From Guptibacillus hwajinpoensis (lineage in GTDB: Bacteria; Bacillota; Bacilli; Bacillales; Guptibacillaceae), in the NCBI RefSeq assembly GCF_001039475.1, contig NZ_LELK01000004.1:155827-219826 (forward strand): DNA of 64,000 nt, in the 5' to 3' direction. A program made the translations under genes and the position numbers. Below are positions 25,497-33,749 of this stretch, one piece after another. The notes under the pieces were generated by a model. The model ran no database searches. It saw nothing but the letters and a program-made list of their open reading frames with translations, and was not told where the DNA came from. How positions within the stretch are numbered: the first letter of the stretch is position 1; every line of letters begins with the position of its first letter.

Positions 25497-25520
25497 AGGG
25501 AAACAAAGAGGGTGAATGCA

Positions 25521-26333
25521 ATGGAAAAAACATCTCTGTTTGGCGTACTGCTTGGCTTCTTCGTCCTCATTGGCGGATTAGTTCTAAAGGGAGCAAATCC
25601 GGCCGCACTCCTAAATCCAGCTGCCCTTGTTATTATTTTCGTAGGGACAGCAGCGGCACTATTGATAGCCTTTCCGTTCAATGAAATAAAGAAATTTCCG
25701 GTTTTGTTGAAAATTCTTTTCACGAATCAAAAGATTATAACGGAAAAAGAATTGATTCCAATGTTTCGTGACTGGGCAACGGTTGCTCGTCGAGAAGGAT
25801 TGCTTTCACTAGAAAACAGCCTTGAGAAGATTGATGATCCCTTTCTAAAAGGTGGATTTCAAATGGTGATCGATGGCCATTCTCATGAAGTGATTGAGGA
25901 AATTCTTGTAGAAGATATTGAAGCAATGAAAGACCGTCATAAGGCAGCAGCAGGCATTTTTACGCAGGCCGGTACGTATGCGCCCACGCTTGGCGTGCTC
26001 GGAGCTGTTGTTGGTCTTGTTGCAGCACTAAGTCATCTTGGTGATATGGAATTGCTAGGGAAATCAATTGCGGCTGCGTTTATCGCAACTCTATTTGGAA
26101 TTTTCACAGGATACGTTCTCTGGCACCCTTTTGCGAATAAGTTGAAGCGTAAATCAAGTGCTGAGGCACGAATCAAAATGATTATGCTTGAAGGCCTTCT
26201 TGCCGTACAGTCAGGTGCATCTCCGCGAATGGTTGAAGACAAGCTACTCGTATATCTGCCAAGTAAAGAGCGTAATCTCGAGGATGTAAAAGCAAGTCAG
26301 ACGGTTGGCGAAGGGGTAGGGGCGGATGCGTAA
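25521..26333 (+). CDS. motA: flagellar stator protein MotA
   Basis: A 270-residue inner-membrane stator subunit, with four membrane segments (about 4-22, 30-48, 150-170, 180-200) and a large cytoplasmic loop. The family block QAGTYAPTLGVLGAVVGLVAALSH and GYVLWHPFANKLKRKS closely match B. subtilis MotA rather than the sodium-type MotP, so the motor is probably proton-driven. The ATG preceded by GAGGGTGA is chosen over an upstream GTG. It overlaps motB. Confidence 0.95.
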   Translation: MEKTSLFGVLLGFFVLIGGLVLKGANPAALLNPAALVIIFVGTAAALLIAFPFNEIKKFPVLLKILFTNQKIITEKELIPMFRDWATVARREGLLSLENSLEKIDDPFLKGGFQMVIDGHSHEVIEEILVEDIEAMKDRHKAAAGIFTQAGTYAPTLGVLGAVVGLVAALSHLGDMELLGKSIAAAFIATLFGIFTGYVLWHPFANKLKRKSSAEARIKMIMLEGLLAVQSGASPRMVEDKLLVYLPSKERNLEDVKASQTVGEGVGADA

Positions 26334-27123
26334 GAAAAGGCACGAGGAACATGAAGAGCACGTTGATGAAAGCTGGCTCATTCCTTATGCGGATATGCTT
26401 ACGCTTCTTCTCGCACTATTCATCGTCTTATTTGCAGCGAGTACTGTCGATGTGAAAAAGTACGAAGCCATTACGAAATCGTTTGAAGAAGTATTAAATG
26501 GCGGAACAGGCATTATGGAAAGCGAACCGTCTACAATGCAGCCTCAAGAGGGATCCTTTGTAGGTCTAGAGGAAGATCCTGAAGAGGACAAAGAAGAAGA
26601 AAAAGAGAAAGAGAAAGAGGAACAGGAAGAGTCAGAAGAAGAGCTTGAGAAAGATTTGAATAAGCTCGAGAAGTTGAAAGATCGGATTGACGCGTATATT
26701 GGAAAGCAGGATCTAGATGCGTTCTTACAGACGAAATTAACAGAAGAAGGTCTTCTCATCACCATTAAAGAAGCGGCACTGTTCCAAAGTGGGAAAGCGG
26801 ATTTAACTGGTGACGCGAAGGAACTTGCGAAAGAAATATCCTCGCTTCTTGTTACAGATCCACCACGCCGGATTACGGTAACGGGTCATACAGATAATCG
26901 ACCGATTAAAACGTCTCAGTATCAATCAAACTGGCACTTAAGCTCCGAGCGCGCGCTTAATTTTATGACTGAGCTTTTGAAGAATAAGAACTTAAAGCCC
27001 GAGCTGTATAGCTTTACAGGTTATGGTGAGTATCGACCGATTGATACAAACAAAACCGATGCAGGAAGAGCGAAAAATCGTCGGGTAGAAGTACTAATCC
27101 TCCCGTACAACGTTGAAAATTAG
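26326..27123 (+). CDS. motB: flagellar stator protein MotB
   Basis: 265 residues. One membrane segment (about 18-40) holds the ion-carrying Asp23 in YADMLTLLLALFIVLFA. An OmpA-type peptidoglycan-binding domain in the second half has ITVTGHTDNRPI, SNWHLSSERALNFM and AGRAKNRRVEVLI. Between them is a strongly acidic stretch of alternating Glu and Lys (about residues 84-115), probably a coiled plug/linker. It overlaps motA by 8 bases. Confidence 0.95.
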   Translation: MRKKRHEEHEEHVDESWLIPYADMLTLLLALFIVLFAASTVDVKKYEAITKSFEEVLNGGTGIMESEPSTMQPQEGSFVGLEEDPEEDKEEEKEKEKEEQEESEEELEKDLNKLEKLKDRIDAYIGKQDLDAFLQTKLTEEGLLITIKEAALFQSGKADLTGDAKELAKEISSLLVTDPPRRITVTGHTDNRPIKTSQYQSNWHLSSERALNFMTELLKNKNLKPELYSFTGYGEYRPIDTNKTDAGRAKNRRVEVLILPYNVEN

Positions 27124-27141
27124 AATGATGAGGTGGAAAAG

Positions 27142-27573
27142 ATGAAGCGGATTTTGATGATCCTCCTAGCGGCACTTGGTATTGTTGGAGCAGGAGCGGT
27201 AGCAGCCGTAATCTTTCTGGATATCAACTTAAAAGAAGTGATTGCACAGGAGGAGAAAGAACCGACGGCAGAAGAACTTGCAGCAAGAAGCTTTAGCATG
27301 GAGCCGCTAACAACGAATTTAACATCTGAAAATTACGCTGTTGTTCAATTAAATTTACTTGCGGACAGCGAGAAGAGCTATAAAGAACTCGAAGTTCGAA
27401 CACCAGAGCTGAAAGCGATCGTCATTTCAACACTTGCTGGTTTATCTCGTGACGACTTAAAAGGTTCAGAGGGGCTCACGAATTTTGCTAAGACGATTCA
27501 AGCAGAAGCAAACAAGATTTTACACGATGGACAAGTCGAACGAGTTCTCATTACAGACTTTAAAATCCAGTAA
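27142..27573 (+). CDS. fliL: flagellar basal body-associated protein FliL
   Basis: A 143-residue single-pass membrane protein that associates with stators around the basal body. It has an N-terminal membrane helix, a short acidic linker, and an extracytoplasmic SPFH-like domain with FSMEPLTTNLTSE, VVQLNLLADSEK and the terminal VERVLITDFKIQ. It lies directly after motB; in B. subtilis fliL is instead inside the fla/che operon between flbD and fliM, where none is found here. The ATG with AGGTGG is chosen over an upstream GTG. Confidence 0.92.
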   Translation: MKRILMILLAALGIVGAGAVAAVIFLDINLKEVIAQEEKEPTAEELAARSFSMEPLTTNLTSENYAVVQLNLLADSEKSYKELEVRTPELKAIVISTLAGLSRDDLKGSEGLTNFAKTIQAEANKILHDGQVERVLITDFKIQ

Positions 27574-27577
27574 GCGG

Positions 27578-27604
27578 TTAACTTTTTTGATAAATTTCCG
27601 ATAA
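27578..27604 (+). promoter_or_regulatory. candidate sigma-D promoter of the flgM unit
   Basis: TTAA, 15 bases, TCCGATAA. This has one mismatch in each element of the sigma-D consensus. It lies about 80 bases before flgM, which is sigma-D dependent in B. subtilis. Confidence 0.6.
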
Positions 27605-27684
27605 TAACGGTAGAATGCTCAATTTAGGGTACGAATAATAGAATAGGAGTAGTTTAATAATTTATCGGAGAGAGGTGACCGGGC

Positions 27685-27945
27685 ATGAACGTGAACAAAC
27701 CGTCAGTACCGCCTATTGTAAACCCTTACCAGAAGCATAATCCTGTTACGAAAGTAGAGCAGGCGAAAAAAGCTCCTCGTGAAGATGAGCTCCAAATCTC
27801 TAATAAAGCGAGAGAACTATACGACATGAAGACTGAACAGGAACGCGAAGCCAAGGTAACAGCGATTAAGAAGCAAATTGAAGAAGGTACGTATCGTGTC
27901 GATAGTCAGAAAACAGCAGAGAAGCTGTTTGAAAAGTGGTTCTAA
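27685..27945 (+). CDS. flgM: anti-sigma-D factor FlgM
   Basis: An 86-residue anti-sigma factor. The N-terminus is disordered (NPYQKHNPVTK). The C-terminal helices, EDELQISNKARELY and VTAIKKQIEEGTYRVDSQKTAEKLFEKW, are the sigma-binding half. It holds sigma-D inactive until the hook is finished and FlgM is exported. GAGAGGTGA precedes the ATG. Confidence 0.94.
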   Translation: MNVNKPSVPPIVNPYQKHNPVTKVEQAKKAPREDELQISNKARELYDMKTEQEREAKVTAIKKQIEEGTYRVDSQKTAEKLFEKWF

Positions 27946-27959
27946 CAGGAGGCGGCACG

Positions 27960-28436
27960 ATGGGACAACAGTTGTTGAGCGTAATGAGCGAGATGATTCA
28001 GGTGCATGAGAAATTAATTAAGGTGTCGGAGCAGAAGCATGCAGCGCTCGTTGAACGGGATATGGTAAGTCTAACGGAAGTAATGAAAACAGAGAAAGAT
28101 CTTCTACAGAAGCTGCGTGACAAAGAAGAGAGGCGTCAGGAGCTGACCGGTGAGCTATCTGGCGATAAAGAACAAACGCTAAAAGGAGTTCTTGATCTCC
28201 TTAGCCCTCCAGTAAGACGGATGGTTGAAAGCCGTGCAGCTGAGTTAAAAAAGCAAGCTGAGACGCTTAAATCACTTAATGAACAAAATGAAGAGTTGTT
28301 AAAAGATGCGATGGCGTTTATCCATCATATGATTGGTCATCTAACAGCTCCTCGTGATCAATCGATCACTTACGGCAGGCCCAATCAAAAGCCGTCTACA
28401 GGTGCACCAAGAGGATACTTTGATACGAAGGCCTGA
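27960..28436 (+). CDS. flgN: hook-filament junction chaperone FlgN
   Basis: A 158-residue, nearly all-helical cytoplasmic chaperone for FlgK and FlgL. The heptad-rich region from about residue 10 to 125 (VHEKLIKVSEQKHAALVE...; KKQAETLKSLNEQNEELL) and the PRGYFDTKA tail are typical of Bacillus FlgN. AGGAGGCGG sets the start, eight codons inside the longest ORF. It lies just before its client gene flgK. Confidence 0.9.
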   Translation: MGQQLLSVMSEMIQVHEKLIKVSEQKHAALVERDMVSLTEVMKTEKDLLQKLRDKEERRQELTGELSGDKEQTLKGVLDLLSPPVRRMVESRAAELKKQAETLKSLNEQNEELLKDAMAFIHHMIGHLTAPRDQSITYGRPNQKPSTGAPRGYFDTKA

Positions 28437-28467
28437 TGCAGTCAGGTAAGGAAAGGGACGTGACGAA

Positions 28468-29787
28468 ATGACATCAACATTTCATGGATTAGAGGTCGGA
28501 AAGAGAAGTCTATACACCCAGCAAGCAGCTCTCACAACAGCGGGGCACAATATTTCAAATGCAAATACGCCCGGTTATTCAAGACAACGCGTGAACATGC
28601 AGGCAACTTCTCCGATCACGTACCCTTACCAAACAGGTAGCACATCCTCTCAGCTTGGAACTGGTGTAAGTGTTCAATCGATTGAACGGATTCGTTCAGA
28701 ATATCTCGACGGTCAATACCGTGAACGCAATTCGATGCTAGGTTCAGAGTCTATGAAGCTTGATACGCTTGAGCAGATTGAGGCGTTATCCGGTGAGCCT
28801 GGTGAAAATGGTCTCAGTGCGTCGCTCGATCGCTTCTGGTCAGCGTGGGAAGACCTTGCGTCTAATCCTGATAGTACCGCAGCACGCGCCGTTGTTGTAG
28901 GACGTGCAGAAGAGCTTCTTGATCAAGCAAAATCGTTCAACAAAGGGCTTACGAGTCTAACAGATAGTTTGGTGAAGCAGGAAGCAGCGGTTCAAAACGA
29001 GATTAGCTCGATATCTTCGCAAATCGAGAGTTTAAATAAGCAGATTTCGAAAGATGGAAATGCGAACGATTTAATGGACCGTCGCGATCTATTAAAGGAT
29101 CAGTTATCTGGGCTCGTTCGTACTGCAGATGGCGAAGTAGTCGGCGGGAAGCTTAAAGGAATTCAAGAATCTATTACTCTGACAAAGAATATGCAGAGTG
29201 ATCTTAATGAGATGTTCAACACTTTGATTTCCGGCAAGGACGCTACTTCTCCGGGTGGGGAAGTGGGTGGATTGAACGATTTAATGGAATCTGGTTTTTC
29301 CCTAATTAGAAACGCCGATGGAACGATGCAGCAAGGCAAACCGCTTTTCACTACTGCTGGCAATGGCCTTGAAGGCATCTCAATCAACAATGATGTGAAA
29401 GCAAACCCCTCAACAATAGGAGCTTCTTCCAAAAACGACACGATTAGCAATGGAGATATTGCCTCAAGCATTAGTGATTTAAAGAACAAAACGTTTACAT
29501 TCCCGCTAGCGGGTTCTACTGATTCTGTGACAACGAATGTGAATGATTATTACAGCACGCTCATTACCCGTCTTGCTTCAAATGCACAGTCTTCCGAAAG
29601 AACTGTATCGAATCATGAATCTGTTCTCCAATCCATAGATAATAACCGGATGTCGGTTAGCGGTGTATCGTTGGATGAAGAAATGGCAAACCTTGTTCAA
29701 TTTCAACATGCGTACAATGCGGCTGCACGCTACATTAGTACAACGGATGAAATACTCGATGTAATTATTAACCGTATGGGCGTATAG
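28468..29787 (+). CDS. flgK: hook-filament junction protein FlgK (HAP1), short form
   Basis: 439 residues, clearly shorter than the roughly 500 of B. subtilis FlgK. The D0/D1 ends are intact: FHGLEVGKRSLYTQQAALTTAGHNISNANT at the start and SVSGVSLDEEMANLVQFQHAYNAAARYI near the end. The shortening is in the middle. After DLMDRRDLLKDQLSGLV only a few residues separate it from the GGKLKGIQES segment, where other FlgK proteins have a beta-rich domain of some 60 residues. The reading frame is continuous, so this is a compact variant, not a frameshift. Confidence 0.94.
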   Translation: MTSTFHGLEVGKRSLYTQQAALTTAGHNISNANTPGYSRQRVNMQATSPITYPYQTGSTSSQLGTGVSVQSIERIRSEYLDGQYRERNSMLGSESMKLDTLEQIEALSGEPGENGLSASLDRFWSAWEDLASNPDSTAARAVVVGRAEELLDQAKSFNKGLTSLTDSLVKQEAAVQNEISSISSQIESLNKQISKDGNANDLMDRRDLLKDQLSGLVRTADGEVVGGKLKGIQESITLTKNMQSDLNEMFNTLISGKDATSPGGEVGGLNDLMESGFSLIRNADGTMQQGKPLFTTAGNGLEGISINNDVKANPSTIGASSKNDTISNGDIASSISDLKNKTFTFPLAGSTDSVTTNVNDYYSTLITRLASNAQSSERTVSNHESVLQSIDNNRMSVSGVSLDEEMANLVQFQHAYNAAARYISTTDEILDVIINRMGV

Positions 29788-29801
29788 AGAGGAGTAGAGG
29801 A

Positions 29802-30680
29802 ATGAGAATTACGCAGCAAATGCTAACAAGTAACATGACAACTCAAATGAATCGAAATCTCTCTAACCTAGAAAAAGCCAATCAAGAAGTGTCTACTGGG
29901 AAACGAATTAACAAACCGTCTGATGATCCGATGGGAACTGAGAAATCGTTGAAGCTGTCATCCCAACTAGCAAGAAATGAACAGTTTGAACGGAATACAG
30001 ATTACGCAATGTCTTGGATGGATATGACGGAGCGCACGCTATCTAGCGTATCGAATGTGTTTCAACGTGCGAATGAGCTTGGTGTTCAGGCATCAAGTGG
30101 AACAAATTCTCAAGATGAATTAGATACAATGGCAAAAGAATTTAAGCAGCTTCGCGAAGAACTAGAAGGTCTAGCGAACATGAAGCTTGATGGGAAATAT
30201 ATCTTTAATGGTCAGAAAACAGACCAGCCGATTACCATCGAAGCAAACGGTGAACTTAAATATGATAATGGCTCAATGAAGCAACGCATTTCGCCTTTTA
30301 GTGAAGTGAAACTCAACGTAAGTGCAGATGAAGTGTTTGATAACGATGTGAATTTGTTTAAAGCGCTTGATCGCTTTTCACAGGCGTTAACGACTGGTAA
30401 CTCAGAAGAAATGAACACGGCACTAGGAGAAGTTCAAAAAGGTTCAGATCAAATTCTGACGAGCTGGACGGGTATGGGTGCTCGTCAATCGCGAGTGGAA
30501 AGCATGAACCAGCGATTGAAAGACGAGAATATTTCGGTTCAATCCTTTTTATCCAAAAATGAAGACGTAGATCTAGCAGAAGCGATCATGAAGCTGAAAT
30601 CAGAAGAAAGCGTCTACCAGGCAACACTCGCATCAAGCGCCAAAATCATTCAGCCTTCTCTACTAGATTTTCTAAGATAG
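29802..30680 (+). CDS. flgL: hook-filament junction protein FlgL (HAP3)
   Basis: A 292-residue protein linking FlgK to the flagellin filament. The N-terminus MRITQQMLTSNMTTQMNRNLSNLEK and STGKRINKPSDDPMG resemble flagellin D1. LDGKYIFNGQKTDQP is a FlgL hallmark. The C-terminus ends in VDLAEAIMKLKSEESVYQATL. AGAGGAG precedes the ATG. It is the last gene of the flgM-flgN-flgK-flgL unit. Confidence 0.95.
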   Translation: MRITQQMLTSNMTTQMNRNLSNLEKANQEVSTGKRINKPSDDPMGTEKSLKLSSQLARNEQFERNTDYAMSWMDMTERTLSSVSNVFQRANELGVQASSGTNSQDELDTMAKEFKQLREELEGLANMKLDGKYIFNGQKTDQPITIEANGELKYDNGSMKQRISPFSEVKLNVSADEVFDNDVNLFKALDRFSQALTTGNSEEMNTALGEVQKGSDQILTSWTGMGARQSRVESMNQRLKDENISVQSFLSKNEDVDLAEAIMKLKSEESVYQATLASSAKIIQPSLLDFLR

Positions 30681-30681
30681 C

Positions 30682-30712
30682 AAAACACCTCGCCATCGGC
30701 GAGGTGTTTTGT
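30682..30712. terminator. bidirectional terminator between flgL and flhP
   Basis: CAAAACACCTCGCC and GGCGAGGTGTTTTG form a perfect 14-bp stem with a 3-base loop. The flanking genes converge. Confidence 0.9.
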
Positions 30713-30719
30713 GTTTAAG

Positions 30720-31499
30720 CTATCGTTTAATCGTATTCGCAAGCCCCATCATCTCATCTGCCATTTTGATTGCCTGGCTTTGAAACTGTAGCAAGCGCTG
30801 AGTTGAGATCATATCCGTCGTTTGTTTCGTTAGGTCGACGTTCGACATTTCAAGGAAACCCTGTCTTGTTTTGAACTCTTCACTGACCACTGCATTTCCA
30901 TCTGCTGCATTTAGAGAGAATTCATTGCCACCTTCATTCACAAGAGATTGAGGGCGATTGATTTTCGCTACGCTTAGTTGGAACGTTTGGCCGTTCTCAG
31001 CCTGAATGTCCCCTTGATCAGAAATTGATAGCTTTCCAGGGGGCGTTGCAAAAGTGATGGCATTTCCGTTCACATCAAGAACGGCGTTGCCACTACTCGT
31101 AACGAGTGTCAGTGCATTGTTTTCGTTCTGAAATTCGAACGAACCGTCTCTCGTATAATGAATGTCCTCGCCGTTTTGGACGCGGTAATAAACATTTTCA
31201 CCTTCTAGCATTACATCTAACTCCCGACCAGTTTCTTGCGCAGATCCCTGTTCGTATCGAAGTGATGTTATACCAACCTTTGAGCCAAAGCCAACCCTTA
31301 AGTTTTCAGGTGTTTGCCTTCCAGGTTCAGTAGCTTCACCAGTCTGATTCTCGTACGTTCTCGTTAATAGATTTTGAAAAGTTGCTTCTCGACTTTTGTA
31401 ACCAGCCGTGTTCACGTTCGCAATGTTATTTGCGATCGTATCCATTTTCTTTTGCGTCTGACTTAATGAAGAGGACGCAGTTGCCATCTGGATATTCAC
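30720..31499 (-). CDS. flhP: flagellar hook-basal body protein FlhP (FlgG-like)
   Basis: A 259-residue rod/hook-family protein. The N-terminus (MATASSSLSQTQKKMDTIANNIANVNTAGYKS) and C-terminus (GFLEMSNVDLTKQTTDMISTQRLLQFQSQAIK) are the FlgE/F/G family bookends. With FlhO it forms the distal rod in B. subtilis. It lies 11 bases after flhO and is transcribed with it, against the direction of the main flagellar units. Confidence 0.9.
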   Translation of the reverse strand: MNIQMATASSSLSQTQKKMDTIANNIANVNTAGYKSREATFQNLLTRTYENQTGEATEPGRQTPENLRVGFGSKVGITSLRYEQGSAQETGRELDVMLEGENVYYRVQNGEDIHYTRDGSFEFQNENNALTLVTSSGNAVLDVNGNAITFATPPGKLSISDQGDIQAENGQTFQLSVAKINRPQSLVNEGGNEFSLNAADGNAVVSEEFKTRQGFLEMSNVDLTKQTTDMISTQRLLQFQSQAIKMADEMMGLANTIKR

Positions 31500-31510
31500 T
31501 CGTATCCCTC

Positions 31511-32329
31511 CTAGTAAACTCGGCCGATGTCATTAACGGCTTTATCGATGCTTTGATCATACGTTTGAAGAACACGCTGATTGGCTTCATATAATCGATA
31601 TGTATTGAGCATATCCGTCATTGTCGTGGTCATATCTACATTAGAGCCCTCAAGAAACCCCTGCTTAACGGAGAATTGATTAAAGTTAGTCGTTTCTACG
31701 TTTTGCGGTGCTGCATTTTCCTCACCAGACCATGCGAAAACGCCGTGCCCTTCTTGCGTTAATTGTTCAGGGTCGCCGGTGTAACCGATCCAAAGATTTT
31801 GTTGATTGCCACCCTCTTCAATGATCGTCCCATTCTCCATCGAAAAAGACTCGCCCGCTAGTTGAATGGGCTGTAGCTGTTCATTTACGACACGATATCC
31901 TTCGCTCGTAGTAAGAAATCCATCTTCATTAACAGTGAAATTTCCGTTTCTTGTATAGCGAATCGAATTATCGTCAAGCTGAACACCAAATAAAAGCAGG
32001 CCTTTTTTACCTGTTTCCTCATCAACAGGAAGCCCTTCGTCCACAAGAGCCATATCCGTTACCTTGCCCGTTTCTTTTAATGCACCACTCGTGAAGCTTG
32101 GAATGCCTTCTTGAGTATACACACCGGTCTGAAGTGTTCCTACTGAGGAGTTCGCCTGAGAAGTGTTGGTATTCCGCTCTTTCAGTAAGTATTCAGGGAA
32201 TGAGCGAAGTGCTGCGACATCTTGTTTAAAGCCTGGTGTTTCTGCGTTTGATAGGTTGTTTGTGAGGTATTGTTGCTTTCGTTCACTTGCCATCATGCCT
32301 GATGTAGCGGTATACAAACCTTTGAACAT
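31511..32329 (-). CDS. flhO: flagellar hook-basal body protein FlhO (FlgF/FlgG-like)
   Basis: 272 residues beginning MFKGLYTATSGMMASERKQQYLTNNLSNAETPGFKQD, the rod-protein signature, and ending with the SNVDMTTTMTDMLNTYRLYEANQRVLQT helix. The central domain carries the SIRYTRNGNFTVNEDGFLTTSEGY block shared by FlgE/F/G. It is first of a two-gene unit with flhP, as in B. subtilis, though without the mbl gene that precedes it there. Confidence 0.9.
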   Translation of the reverse strand: MFKGLYTATSGMMASERKQQYLTNNLSNAETPGFKQDVAALRSFPEYLLKERNTNTSQANSSVGTLQTGVYTQEGIPSFTSGALKETGKVTDMALVDEGLPVDEETGKKGLLLFGVQLDDNSIRYTRNGNFTVNEDGFLTTSEGYRVVNEQLQPIQLAGESFSMENGTIIEEGGNQQNLWIGYTGDPEQLTQEGHGVFAWSGEENAAPQNVETTNFNQFSVKQGFLEGSNVDMTTTMTDMLNTYRLYEANQRVLQTYDQSIDKAVNDIGRVY

Positions 32330-32381
32330 GGACTCGCTCCTAACGTAGTACTATAGAACGTACTAAGAGTTTATTACTTCC

Positions 32382-32410
32382 ATTATACAGCTCAATATTG
32401 GAAAAATTAA
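32382..32410 (-). promoter_or_regulatory. candidate sigma-A promoter of flhO-flhP
   Basis: On the minus strand TATAAT is preceded at 17 bases by TTAATT, a weak -35. The leader then contains an inverted repeat, AGTAC...GTACT (about 32347-32366). Confidence 0.4.
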
Positions 32411-32568
32411 GTGAAAAAAGTCGTTTATTAGGTTAAAACTCTCATTTACTATTATTTTTGACAATGCTATGCTAGCAATAACGAAAATATTGTCGAATGA
32501 GTATGATTTTACCCATAAATCCATTTTTTTGAATAGATTCCATTTTTTCGAGGAGCGTGAAAATCTTC

Positions 32569-32961
32569 GTGAATGTTTTTAAATCAATTAATCCGCTTGA
32601 ACAAGCGCTGAACGCTTCGATGATGCAACAGCGTACCGTTACGTCTAACATATCGAACGTCGACACCCCTAATTACAAACGTCAAACCGTTTCATTTCAA
32701 GATAACCTACAGGAAGCAATGAACAAGAACTTCCAAAGCTACAAATCAAACCCCAAACACGTACCTTTTAGTAACGAAACAAATAGATCGAATACCGTTA
32801 TCAAGACAGATAACAGTACAGTGAATAATTCCAATGGAAATAACGTTGATATGGATGTTGAGATGGCAGAGCTTGCTAAAAATCAACTATGGTACAACGC
32901 AATGATTGAGAAAACAAACAGCCAGTTCCGTGATTTGCAAACGGCTATTAGAGGGAGTTAA
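32569..32961 (+). CDS. flgB: flagellar rod protein FlgB
   Basis: A 130-residue proximal rod protein. INPLEQALNASMMQQRTVTSNISNVDTPNYKRQ and the C-terminal NNVDMDVEMAELAKNQLWYNAMIEKTNSQ are diagnostic. The start is uncertain: the GTG giving the usual FlgB N-terminus lies 13 bases from AGGAG, while an earlier GTG at 32557 is only one base away and is unlikely to be used. It is the first gene of the long fla operon running to flhG and beyond. Confidence 0.92.
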   Translation: MNVFKSINPLEQALNASMMQQRTVTSNISNVDTPNYKRQTVSFQDNLQEAMNKNFQSYKSNPKHVPFSNETNRSNTVIKTDNSTVNNSNGNNVDMDVEMAELAKNQLWYNAMIEKTNSQFRDLQTAIRGS

Positions 32962-32966
32962 CTGAA

Positions 32967-33413
32967 GTGAATTTGTTTAATGGATTCAATACAAGTGCCT
33001 CAGCGCTAACGGCGAATCGTCTTAGAATGGATGTTGTATCGTCGAATATTGCGAATGCGGAAACAACTCGTTCTGAACTAGTTGATGGGGAATGGCAGCC
33101 GTACAAAAGAAAAGTTGTAGAGCTTCAAAAACATTCATTTGAAAGTCAGCTTCAGTCGGCTATGGGGAAGGGGAATGCAGCTTCAGAAGGCGTAAAAGTA
33201 GCAACAATTAAAGAAGATCAAGCACCAACTAAGCCAGTCTATAATCCAACCCACCCTGATGCGAATGAAGAGGGGTATGTTGAGATGCCAAATGTTGACA
33301 TGGTGAAGGAAATGGTTGATATGATGTCGGCTTCTCGTTCCTATGAAGCAAACGTTACAGCGCTTAACGCAACAAAAAGTATGTATATGAAAGCCTTAGA
33401 ATTAGGTAAGTGA
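32967..33413 (+). CDS. flgC: flagellar rod protein FlgC
   Basis: A 148-residue proximal rod protein. NGFNTSASALTANRLRMDVVSSNIANAETTR at the start and YVEMPNVDMVKEMVDMMSASRSYEANVTALNATK at the end are the family blocks. It starts at GTG five bases after flgB, with GAGGGAG upstream in the end of flgB. Confidence 0.95.
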   Translation: MNLFNGFNTSASALTANRLRMDVVSSNIANAETTRSELVDGEWQPYKRKVVELQKHSFESQLQSAMGKGNAASEGVKVATIKEDQAPTKPVYNPTHPDANEEGYVEMPNVDMVKEMVDMMSASRSYEANVTALNATKSMYMKALELGK

Positions 33414-33431
33414 TGAGCTTAGGAGGATAAC

Positions 33432-33728
33432 ATGAACACGATTAATGCACTTCAGCAATTACCGGCTCTACAGCAGCAGAAACCAGCTGTTTCTTCAGGG
33501 GAAGCAACGGCGGATTTTGGACAGATGCTTCAAGATGCGATTAAACAAGTGAACAATAACCAAGTGCAGTCTGAACAAATGACAAACAAACTCGTTACCG
33601 GTGAAGTACAGGATGTCCATGAAGTTATGCTTGCATCTCAAAAAGCCTCGCTATCCCTTAATCTAACTGTAGAAGTAAGGAATAAAGTGATTGAGTCCTA
33701 TCAAGAAATCATGCGTATGCAAATGTAG
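33432..33728 (+). CDS. fliE: flagellar hook-basal body complex protein FliE
   Basis: A 98-residue adapter between the MS ring and the rod. The C-terminal block DVHEVMLASQKASLSLNLTVEVRNKVIESYQEIMRMQM is the conserved FliE helix pair. The N-terminal part is a Gln-rich, variable linker. AGGAGG precedes the ATG. Confidence 0.95.
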   Translation: MNTINALQQLPALQQQKPAVSSGEATADFGQMLQDAIKQVNNNQVQSEQMTNKLVTGEVQDVHEVMLASQKASLSLNLTVEVRNKVIESYQEIMRMQM

Positions 33729-33749
33729 TATGTCAGGGATGGATAATAG

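Noticed and set aside
25521-27123. Sodium-driven MotPS-type stator
   Set aside because: The MotA blocks (QAGTYAPTLGVLGAVVGL, GYVLWHPFANKLKRKS) and the MotB membrane helix follow the proton-type MotAB of B. subtilis more closely than MotPS.
32458-32490. Sigma-A promoter for flgB from the TTGACA at 32458
   Set aside because: No -10-like hexamer is found 16-18 bases downstream, so the flgB operon promoter remains unidentified.
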